From Heliopora coerulea (lineage: Eukaryota; Cnidaria; Anthozoa; Scleralcyonacea; Helioporidae): DNA of 64,000 bases. The stretch is taken from the NCBI GenBank assembly GCA_030142905.1, contig JASJOG010000174.1:1-64000 (forward strand). The letters run 5' to 3'. A program made the translations under genes and the position numbers. Shown here one piece after another: positions 55,260 to 64,000 of this stretch (position 1 is its first letter; every line of letters begins with the position of its first letter). The notes beneath the pieces were generated by a model, which saw only the letters and a program-made list of their open reading frames with translations, did not search any database and had not been told where the DNA came from.

Positions 55260-56400
55260 TATGATAAAGATTTTCGGATGGTATTCATCCTGAGGTACAA
55301 GACTTTGGTGACGAAGATGAAACGAATTACGAAACAGAAGAAGTAAAAGAAAACATGAACGAGTTTTGAATCTTTATTGCTAATTAAAATTGGGAAAACA
55401 CGTAACATCCAACAAAATACGACAAGCAAACCTTGTGCAAGTTTTGGTCGAATGAAGAACGAGTAGAGAGAAGTAAACTACGTACTTTTTTCTTCTGTAA
55501 AACTTTCGTAAAAACGAAAAATGGTGTAGCGTACAAACCTGTAACTCCTACGTCTTTTCAACGAAGCATTCAGCGGTACCTCAGTCCAATGGGCTCAACG
55601 GTGAATTTACAAAAAGAAGACTGCTTTAAACTTTTAAACTTTCTTAAGAGTTTTTAAAATCCTGATGAAACCGTTACTGGTGAAATACGGTAAAGGTCAT
55701 CATCCACAAGCCATACGACAAGTGAGGAAGACTGAAATGGACAACTGTTTTGCCGAAGGATAATTTGGTGACTGTTTACCTTGCATTTTTGTTTCAAGTC
55801 AAAAATACATCCTAACGTCTTCAGTGGGGCGACATTTCATATGGAAAAAAGTCCTGATTGAGTCGATGAAATCTTTGTGTGGAAAGAGGAGAAAGTATCC
55901 AAAGACTGTGATGGCCTGGACAGCTCTTCTGGACGATGAGTGTGCAATTCCACTTCTCAAGCAATTGACCTTGAACGCTGTCCGCTTAAATACTGCAAAA
56001 TGTTCAAAAGTAATTGTCCTACAAAGATGAATGAGCCAGAATCTTCATTCTACTTTATCAATAAACACCTGTTAAATCCAGGCGGTAATATTTGGTACAA
56101 GTCTCCCCTGGAGCAGAATGAACTCGGAAAGCTGCTCTTCAAACCTGCTCAAAACATTTCCGTTCGCAGAACTTATATTTCAAAGCTATTTGATAAAGAC
56201 GTACCAGTGATTGATTAGCTTATGTAAGTGGTTACCAGAACGTGAATACTCTCGTGATTTATACAAATCAGCATCTATTCAACTTCAGCCGAGAATGTCG
56301 TTTACACTTAGTCGCTTAGCAAATGTCATGACAGCAATCGAGTTCCCTTACGTCTTTCGTTGATACTCATCAGAAAGAACCAAGACCAAGCGTTGCTCCA
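55260..56400 (+). pseudogene. Crypton/DUF3504-type tyrosine recombinase remnant
   Basis: Fragments in two plus-strand frames follow the order of the DUF3504 (Crypton-derived) domain: KNGVAYKPVTPTSFQRSIQR at about 55520-55575 (N-terminal SAM-like part), LERCPLKYCKMFK then MNEPESSFYFINKH and IWYKSPLEQNELGKL at 55965-56140, and YKSASIQLQPRMS near 56265-56300. At least five stops or frame changes intervene. The catalytic Arg/His/Tyr residues of tyrosine recombinases cannot be placed with certainty. Confidence 0.6.
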
Positions 56401-56727
56401 AAAAGTGAACAGTTGACCAATGCATATTCCAAGGAGCTAACTTTGAGAACTGCTCTTTCAAATCATAAATTGTCTAGTTACTAAGATGGCCCGCAAAAGA
56501 GAAACCATCCGCAAGCACCAAGAAAGCCATTTCGTTTGCCGGTCTTAAATGATTTACTGGCTTCAGATTTCAAATGATGTAAATAACGTCTGAGAGATCC
56601 ATAAAACGGAAAAAAGAACGAGACCAAACCGATTTGTTTCAATACAGACCTAAGCAACCTAAAGTTTGGTCAACAACAAACTAGACCCCGAGCTTGTACA
56701 CGGCACTCTTGAGTGTGCGAGAATTCT

Positions 56728-56812
56728 TATTATTACTATTATTATTATTACTATTATTATTATTACTATTATTATTATTACTATTATTATTATTACTATT
56801 ATTATTATTATT
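56728..56812. repeat. (ATT)n microsatellite with ACT interruptions
   Basis: A regular higher-order array of ATT units with an ACT every five units or so. Confidence 0.95.
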
Positions 56813-56989
56813 GAGGAAAGTCAGCTCATACGAGCCAATGAGGTCGTTTAGCCCAAATTGCCATATTATGCCAAACTGGGCACATGTCCCATAAATTATA
56901 GTGGCATGGCAATCACAAAGTGAAAAACATCGTGAGTAGTTAATGCCATTTTATGCCACAGTCTCACATACACAATTCCGTTGGTTGGG

Positions 56990-57400
56990 CATGGTCAAGG
57001 GCTGGTGCTTTGCACCTATAAATCATGAGACTTCCTCAATAACCATCACACTTCCTCTCAGACTATTCTAAGGGTCTGTTCCGCAAAGCTGACCAATTAA
57101 GGCAAGCTAGACGCCAGTCCAATAGCTGAAGTTGGATAATGTGATCTATTTTGTTCTTAGACTAGAAGAGTTCCTTTCAGACACGTAAGTGTCCTGGGCT
57201 CACTCAACCATTTAAGGTAAAGGACATCAGGACAGTCAGAAGGATTTACTAGTCCTTGGGCTAACAGGGAAGGTTTGCCAACACCTTAGGTGAGGTTACT
57301 TACCACTGACGGCCAATTAAGGCAAGCAGTGGCTTTCAATCACCCGTTTACCCAGCTGGCAAGGCAGGGGCGCCACTCCCTGAGGATGCCGAAACATCTT
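56990..57400 (-). repeat. LINE-derived segment, inverted relative to 46858-47689
   Basis: The reverse complement of about 57100-57390 matches 47107-47345 (ccagctgg, ggcaaacct, taacccaaggactag; ctagtctaagaa). It is followed by the (ATT)n tract at 57410. It belongs to the same repeat family in the opposite direction. Confidence 0.5.
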
Positions 57401-57409
57401 GCCTACCTA

Positions 57410-57428
57410 TTATTATTATTATTATTAC

Positions 57429-57468
<40 letters not shown>
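57410..57468. repeat. (ATT)n microsatellite, likely 3' tail of the minus-strand LINE
   Basis: About 19 ATT units. Read on the minus strand it is an (AAT)n tract directly after the LINE 3' untranslated region, as in L2/CR1-type elements. Confidence 0.85.
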
Positions 57469-57470
<2 letters not shown>

Positions 57471-59480
57471 ACTTTTATTTCATGTGGGTGACACTTAATA
57501 GCGGTGGGTTAACAAACTTGTTGTCCTCAGAATAAATATACAATATAGTACAAAAAATTACAATAAAACTAGGTGAAAAATGATACTATATACTTAAATG
57601 ATCTAAATGCTCTTGTTCTTTAAAAATCTTATTCCACATATTAATCTTAAAGCATTGCAATGAATCAACTTTCCTAATATGTAAAGGCACACTGTTCCAC
57701 AGTCTCGTGGAAGTTACTGAAAAGGACCGATCACCTTTAATTTCTCGCTTATATTTCGGACAAATGGCATTATAATTGACATAGCGCGTGCTTGTATTGT
57801 GTTGTCTGTTATTTATTAATAAATGTTCTTCAAGATAGCTTGGCACTGAGCTATGAATAAGTTTGTACAAAATTGCGTATTTATCGATTTTACATTGTTT
57901 ATAGAAAGGTATCCAGGCCAACTTATTAAATAGAACTACTGGAGGAGCTTGACAGTCGGCGTATAGAATTACTCGAGCAGCCCTTTTCTGTAACTTCAAA
58001 ACCTTAATTAGAAGCTCCATATTGCAGGAGGACAAGATGACACTAGCATAACTAATAACAGGACGAATAATAGCATTATGATAATACAACAAGGTGCGGA
58101 GATCCAGTGTAGATAGGTTTAATGAAACAGCGGTGTTCTTGAGGTAATACATTATCTAAAATATAGAAAACAAGCTTCTCGACGTTTCGATTAGTAGCAT
58201 GCTACTAATCTCCGGACGAAGGGCCTTCGCTTGAAACGTCGAGAAGCTTGTTTTCTAAATTTTAGATAGTGTATAACCTCAAGAACGCCGCTGTTATAAT
58301 ACAACAACCGTTGTTCTAACGGTAAAAAGGCCCTGACTTTTCTCAATACTGCTACGCGTGAGGCGAGCTTTTTACAAATATTTTCCACATGGCAATCAAA
58401 TGTAACAGAACTATCAATTGTTAACCCTAAAGGTGTTGCACATTCTACATTTTCAAGCCTCTTGTCTCCCAGCGCTACCGTAAGTTTGTTGTTCACCTTG
58501 GAGGCCAGCCTTTTCCCAGTGATCATTAGCACTTGGATTTTGACTCGTTGATTGGAGGTTAATTGGAGTCAGCCTAGTGGCGTATCTCGTTCATTGAGTT
58601 GTTCAAAGAGCATTCCAGCCGAGATATGTTGTTGACGTCTGCCGAAGCGGTGAGTGTTGTATCATCTGCATAAAGGTCCACTTGAGAATTAACATGCAAA
58701 CGCAGATCATTAATAAATAGTATAAAAAATAACGGGCCCAAAATGCTGCCATGAGGTACCCCATGCTTTACAGTCACTTCGCCTGAAACTTCTCCGCGCA
58801 GGCCAACAACTTGTTTGCTTCCAGATAAGTACGAATGACACCATTTTAACTCCTTATCAATGATATCATAGGCGTCCAATTTCTTCAACAAAAGATCGTG
58901 ATTAACCATATCGAAAGCCTTACGATAATCAATAAGGACCATGCCTGAGACCTTGTTCGTATCCAGATTAAACAGTAGATCATCAATAATCTTGATGAGA
59001 GCAGTCTCAGTACTATGGTTTCTACGACAACCCGACTGCCTCGAGTATATAAGATTGTTTTCGTGGAGGAAATCATACAGAGCGTTATAACTATGTCGCT
59101 CAATGAGTTTCTATAGGACAGGTAGCACTGAAATTGGACGGTAATTGCACCGATCAGTATCTGCACCATTTTTGAACAGCGGTGTCACCATGGCAGTTTT
59201 CCAGCGCCTAGGGAACTTGCCAGTAGTGAAAAAAAGGTTGATTAGCCTAGCAATACTCGGCACGAAAGTGGGAGCGGCAATGCGTAGGAGACGAGCACCA
59301 ATCTTATAAATACCTGCCGCTTTATTAGGACTATTATTTATTATTATTTTGTTGACCTGAGCACTAGTTATAGCGAGAATAGAAAACGAAACGTCCAGTT
59401 CCTTCCTGGATCTAATAAAGTTCTTCAATTTCGACAAGTCTGATGGAATGTGTCGTAGGCCATCTGCCAATTTATCCTCA
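57469..59480 (-). mobile_element. L2/CR1-type LINE, 5' truncated
   Basis: The minus strand carries a non-LTR reverse transcriptase in pieces. 59111-59470: thumb-upstream fingers with NKAAGIYKIGARLLR and WKTAMVTPLFK...NYRPISVLPVL. 58574-58942: palm with DYRKAFDMVNHDLLL, HGVPHGSILGPLFFILFIND and YADDTTL. 58191-58532 and 57586-58152: C-terminal part including RPVISYASVILSSC and SFSVTSTRLWNSVPLHIRK. Frame changes separate the pieces, and an inverted repeat at 58126-58295 interrupts the C-terminal part. The endonuclease domain is absent. The YADD motif is intact but the element is dead. Confidence 0.85.
58126..58295. repeat. Large inverted repeat within the LINE
   Basis: Arms of about 65 bp (58126-58190 and 58231-58295) are inverted copies with few mismatches. 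The centre contains a perfect 22-bp palindrome (58189-58210) and CGGACGA (58213-58219), a short stem and GAAAC (58233-58237). Confidence 0.85.
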
Positions 59481-59489
59481 ATAGTGGAG

Positions 59490-59983
59490 AAATTGTATAT
59501 ATATTATATTATATATATATAATTACAATATATATATATTTATTGATTGCTTATTAATCGAATGCGATGTCTGTACGGGAAAGTATTTGCCTGAGGTTTT
59601 CGAACGAACGAGGTTAATAAGAAATTTATTATATGGCTTTTAACACCTTTCTTCATCGCTTTTAACGAAGCTTTGTGTTTGTGAGTTAGCGGCTTAGGTT
59701 TACTTGCTTGCTTTTCCCAGATTCTTCATGGGTTTTTGCATCTATTCATCCAATTTTCTGCTTAAAATTATCGTTGAGAACGTTTAACTTCTTTTTTTGT
59801 AGTTTGTGTTAATAAATCTTCGGTAAAACGTACCTGAATCTGGCTTGTTTTTCTTCAAATCAACTGGGAAATTTCCTTGCCAAAACTAGTCGGTCTGTAC
59901 GAAAAACGTATGGTATGGCTAGGAAGCCAATCATCGTGTGTCATTTTTCGTAATGACTGGCTAGCGAGCTCAGCCATATAATA

Positions 59984-60028
<45 letters not shown>

Positions 60029-60040
60029 ACATAGATACAC
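59490..60040. repeat. AT microsatellites and unassigned DNA
   Basis: TA-rich tracts at 59495-59545 and 59985-60025 with ordinary unassigned sequence between them. Confidence 0.6.
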
Positions 60041-60145
60041 AATGCAAAAATTTTTCTCCCTAGTCACCACGCGTGTGAAAGGACTCGACGCACGTCCAGA
60101 TTAGTACCCTCGCACCACGCTTCGCGGGGTTGGGCGAGGGGAAAA
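60040..60145. repeat. Dispersed repeat C, copy 1
   Basis: Matches 62040-62145 in the same orientation: aaaatttttc-c-ccctagtcac, cgtgtgaaaggactc, attagtaccctcg and gggcgagggga. On the minus strand part of it (ggttcgagggtac in copy 2) faintly recalls a pol III B box. Confidence 0.6.
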
Positions 60146-61690
60146 GACTGGAACGATAAGTCCTTATGCCCGGCATTATGACTGCATGAAGCCAAAGTTC
60201 TGGCCACTGGAGGAAGCCATGTACGTCCGAAGTGAGCAAAAACATTGTCCTAAACACAGTACAGTGGCCCGCAAGGAAATTATCAATTTCTGGAAGCACA
60301 ATTCTTTTAGAACACATGATAAACCAATGTGTGTTACACAAGTAAGACTTTGATCAGAAAAAATTCTAGCGACGAAAATGGATTGAAAGACAAATTATTT
60401 GACAAACTAAAGTAAAATTTGACCTGAAACTCCAGGCGAATATGCAGGTTTTTCTTGTTTTTCATTGTTTTTCCGCGTTTCATACTTTGTTTTTTGAGAA
60501 TCTTCACATTAAAAATTACGGGCCGATTATTTTAATATCGTACCTTTATTCTGTTCCATTCTCGTAAACCCTAACCTAACTTTTTTCGACTTGAAGAACA
60601 ACTTCGAACTTGCAAAAATTCTCCATAAACTGTATTTTCGCATATTTTTTGTGTCAAAGTGGACAAACCTTACTTCATTTGTTCTTGTAAGAACTGTGTT
60701 GATTTTTAAACGTGAAATACCGACTTACTTTCTTCATATTTGTCAAAATACGGGCAGTTGTTGGTAATGAATTGTATACTTTAGTTTTAAACCTTATATT
60801 TTACAGTATTTCTGCTTCTCATTGGTCGTCTATGATTTCACATACTCTAAAATGTGAAGGTAGTTCGTCGAAAATCTTTAAGGGTTCGATATGTTCGTCT
60901 TTCTCTCGTTTGAAAGTGTCTTTTTACCTCAGGTTTCTTTCTTTTATATGTTCTTTCTTGCCCAGATAAACAAATAGAGTTTGCACTAAATTACATCTAC
61001 CTAAACCAGGTCAGCCAAAAATTAACCATTCGATAAATCTGAAAATAATCCAAACCGAATCATAAGCCTTACCCTAACCATTACTGTAGTCTAATATGAA
61101 ACTTGACGTACGTCTATCCTTAAAACAAACAAACAAAAGTAAAATTACCAATATTGGTAATCCGGTTTAGATCGATAATATGAAGCGTTTTTCTTAAAAG
61201 GACACTGGAGAGACATTGAAAAACACTGAGGTGCAATGATCTTGTAGTTTTACTAATTAAATTATTGGCTTCTTCTTTACATTTAGAATTGACGAGCCTG
61301 AAAACTAAGTTCGAGACGAGGTATAAAGTTGAACTAGCTAAATCTTTGATTTAAAATCCGTAATCCATTAAGACAGCGTTGAAAAATAAGAATAAGCTGA
61401 AATTTCCGCGTGATTTCGTACTGAAATTTTGCTCTTTTTTGCCAAATACTTCATCCTTTTCGCTATTGTAGTTTGCCAGAAACAGCTGTGACAAAAGCTG
61501 TATTATTGAGGTATATACGGAATTCTTCATAATTTACCAGGCAAATTTTTACTCCAGAAAATTAAAGATTTAATCGTCGTAAATTTTTAGTAAAAGGACT
61601 GCGTTTGACGTACATTGCGGCCTCCATATCCGCAATTTTTGGCTTCAAAATTCTTCCTCGAGTTATCGTTCCAGTCTTTTTAAAGTTCAC
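60146..61690. other. Unassigned DNA
   Basis: No gene or recognised element. Confidence 0.35.
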
Positions 61691-61697
61691 TGTTGTG

Positions 61698-61821
61698 CTG
61701 TGATAGAAACATGAATGACGTCATTTCAACCAGAAAAATGTCTAGCGAAAACAGGAGGGGTAGCCGAGGGTTTTCTGCTATTTTTCTAGTTGAAATGGTG
61801 TCATTCATGTTTCTATCACAG
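61698..61821. repeat. Hairpin element with ~42-bp arms
   Basis: Arms 61698-61739 and 61780-61821 (ctgtgatagaaacatgaatg and its complement) flank a 40-bp loop. The left arm includes TGACGTCA; the right has one changed base there. A MITE-like foldback. Confidence 0.75.
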
Positions 61822-62039
61822 TACAGAACACGAAAGCTACTTTGTATTTGTTTTATAAAATAACAAAGGTTCTCTCGAGTTTTCGTGACGTCATTCATCT
61901 CTCTGTACTCTAATACAAAATAAAAATAAGGTCACCCGTGTCTCTGTACTCTGAGAGAAAATGAGGCTCGTCCAATCAGAGCGTGCGTAGTACACGTGTT
62001 ATTTTATAAATATATATACAGACATAAATTATTCAAAAA

Positions 62040-62145
62040 CTGCGAAAATTTTTCACCCTAGTCACCGTGCGTGTAAAAGGACTCTACGCTCGTCGGGATT
62101 AGTACCCTCGAACCGAACTTCGCGTGGGTGGGCGAGGGGACAACT
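62040..62145. repeat. Dispersed repeat C, copy 2
   Basis: Second copy of the 60040-60145 repeat, about 2 kb away and next to a TA-rich tract like the first. Confidence 0.6.
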
Positions 62146-62367
62146 AGAATGTCGAACAGAATGTACGACATGTTGTAGAAGAGTAGCAAAGCCACAAACG
62201 AGGAATTTTCTCACCATTCAATGATATAATAGTGGAGAATAAGGATTTCGAGAACTTCCTCTTCTGTTTGTCATCATCTTAAACAGACTTGGAGAAATTG
62301 GCATCCAGATGATGACAATCGAGGATGCCACTCGACACAGAATTTTACAAAGTTGTCTGAAAGCTTA

Positions 62368-62471
62368 CCATTAGGCCATAATCCGATGTCGCAAATTGGA
62401 GGACGTGGTTGAGTACCAGTGTCAACTACAGCGACAACGTCATTACTGCTGTGGATATTGAAAATATCCAC
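62368..62471 (-). other. Possible isolated exon-like segment
   Basis: The minus strand reads VVAVVDTGTQPRPPICDIGL up to a GGTAAGCT step that resembles a splice donor. An exact inverted pair (tgtggatatt / aatatccaca) lies at its 5' end. There is no supporting second exon, so this may be chance. Confidence 0.2.
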
Positions 62472-62984
62472 AGGAGCAGCAGCAGGTACGTCAGCCTTAT
62501 GACATCACTTCAACCTCACTATCCGGAGTGTCCAGTCACTCACAACGTTGCAAGTTCACAGAAGCTGTTAATGATGACGAAGACACAAAAGTGTAGATGC
62601 AGCAGGATACAACCATCTCTGGATCTTTGGTATACGCTTAAATTTAGCTTGCTGACGACTTTTACTCCTTTCTCGTCCCTTGACTTTCACATTGCCCGGT
62701 TTGCGTTTGTAAAACATAACATAATCGCAGTTTGACTGATAGCAAAAGTAGTAAGACTGGTTTCCACAGCTGAAACACAGTACAGAATTGCCTCCTCATT
62801 GCAGGATTTATCTGCTGTTCAGCTAAAAGAATGCTTACCTACACTTACTTCAAGTACCTATACGTAAGCATATATAAGTGAACATTTACGTAGTACAGCT
62901 ATCTCATTCCTGGACTAAAAAGAGAAAAAGTAATGTTAACAAAAAATGCATGCTCTGGAAATATGATAGAATTTTAATCCTCAG

Positions 62985-64000
62985 GTTTTCCTTTAACAAG
63001 TTTTACATTGTGGAACTGGTCAATTTGCTACCATGTTGATTCTAAAACTGAGAACACTTATCCTTAATACTTAACAGTGATTCGCCTCAGGCTCAGTGAA
63101 TATTTTGTCACGGGGAGTACTCAATAATATTCACTGAGCCTGAGGCGAATAATTGTTTTAGTTTAATTACACGGGTGATTATTTGATAGAAAGTAGTGAA
63201 CTAGCGCTTTTAGAATCTCTTCGGTAACATTTACAAATGTGGCCGCCATCTTGTTTCTGAGTCTTCACTGTTATACTCGCCTGCAGATGATTATTGAGAT
63301 TTATGACGTATTTTTCTGGCCAATCACAAAAACGGATTTCGATAATCACCTGTGAATTAAAATAAAAGTAAATGCAGTATATAAATTATAACGATCAAGT
63401 GAGCCTGATGTTTTGCCTACCAAAACTTCATAAGCCAATCATATGAAACATCACGTTACCCAACCTGTCGGGTGACACTTTCCCAATAAGGCGCTACAAC
63501 AGGAATTTCAATCTCCTAAGTTCAGATTACCCCTCGAAGACCAAACAGTACTCATATCGAAGCTTGCCAACGAAAAAATACCGTTGGAGATAATAGGGAA
63601 TCGGGTAGGATTTTAAAACCACATAAAAATTGAGAAATTTTACACTTCACTAGAAAAGCACGACAATCGTGAAATACAGGGCTAACAAATAGAGCCAACA
63701 AGTATTCAAAACCTCATCCAGGTCAATATGCTATTCTTCTGAAGTTACAAAAACGCACCACAGAATTTTAGTTGACTCACTCCTACGCGTTCACATGTAG
63801 AATAACATCCATTCATAACTTATTTTTGAACTTCACCCTCAACTACACCCTTGTATTTTTATATAGCTTTTTTTCCACTCATTCTCAACGCATTAAAGGC
63901 TATACCCAGACAGTCGAAGTCTTTCTACAATACGTCTTTGGTCAGACAACGCTTCTTGTTAGCTTTGTTGAAGTATGTTTAAACCTGACCGAGGTTATCA
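62985..64000. repeat. Duplicated block B, copy 2
   Basis: Counterpart of 43725-44480, extended by the foldback at 63080-63150. The block continues beyond the window edge. Confidence 0.55.
63080..63150. repeat. Perfect 25-bp foldback
   Basis: 63080-63104 and 63126-63150 are exact inverted copies (attcgcctcaggctcagtga and five more bases) around a 21-bp loop. The first copy of block B lacks it, so it looks like an insertion after the duplication. Confidence 0.85.

Noticed and set aside
60040..62145. tRNA-like gene in the dispersed repeat
   Set aside because: Only a faint B-box-like string; no cloverleaf could be drawn.

Overview
The window is metazoan nuclear DNA from the repeat-rich type of genome seen in cnidarians and other marine invertebrates. 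The organism is inferred only from the transposon families; I see no intact host gene, rRNA or tRNA. Almost everything recognisable is mobile: two broken Tigger/pogo elements, a Tc1 element, a truncated Ty3/Gypsy element, Penelope-like (PLE) fragments, a Crypton-type recombinase remnant, a hAT-like fragment, an L2/CR1-type LINE, 3' ends of a LINE with a restriction-like endonuclease, and several small hairpin elements. Much of the rest consists of diverged duplicated intron-like blocks.

The centrepiece is a complete Maverick/Polinton at 25609-43492 (17,884 bp). It starts AG and ends CT, has ~600-bp terminal inverted repeats (TIRs) about 99% identical, and is flanked by the 6-bp target-site duplication TTGCTT. 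It is much more AT-rich than its flanks. Two gene blocks diverge from a 21-bp spacer at 37217-37237. The minus block encodes protein-primed DNA polymerase B (split by a -1 frame change), small DNA-binding and unknown proteins, three small membrane proteins, a fibre-like protein with phage-type repeats, and two structural-type proteins. The plus block encodes a chromodomain integrase, a large membrane-active-type protein, a putative major capsid protein, a packaging ATPase and an acidic accessory protein. A putative acylated MGKC protein and a broken zinc-ribbon ORF converge from the right TIR. No adenain-type protease is visible.

The copy looks recently inserted, yet several genes are damaged: two in-frame stops in the fibre gene, two in a 553-codon structural gene, one in the zinc-ribbon ORF, the polB frame break, and His in place of the second catalytic Asp of the integrase.

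Three element-wide patterns are not explained by the gene list. Eleven of about 17 genes start in an exact AATAAATG context, resembling the TAAATG late-promoter element of poxviruses. GC-rich mini-hairpins with 3-nt loops, including eight exact copies of the hyperstable GCGAAGC hairpin, are scattered through coding and intergenic DNA. Both TIRs carry the same cluster of PBX/MEIS-, CRE- and ETS-like sites.

Layout: 1-1899 nothing recognised; 1900-3617 Tigger; 3617-3975 microsatellites; 4790-7760 intron-like block; 7816-10653 Gypsy; 11312-12712 Tc1; 12727-13553 MITE-like; 16400-17530 hAT-like; 17530-23690 mostly unassigned; 23690-24830 PLE pieces; 25609-43492 Polinton; 43725-44480 duplicated block; 46150-49262 PLE and LINE pieces; 49330-51627 second Tigger; 52490-54440 second intron-like block; 55260-56400 Crypton; 57410-59480 L2/CR1 LINE; 59480-64000 small inverted repeats and the second copy of the 43725 block.
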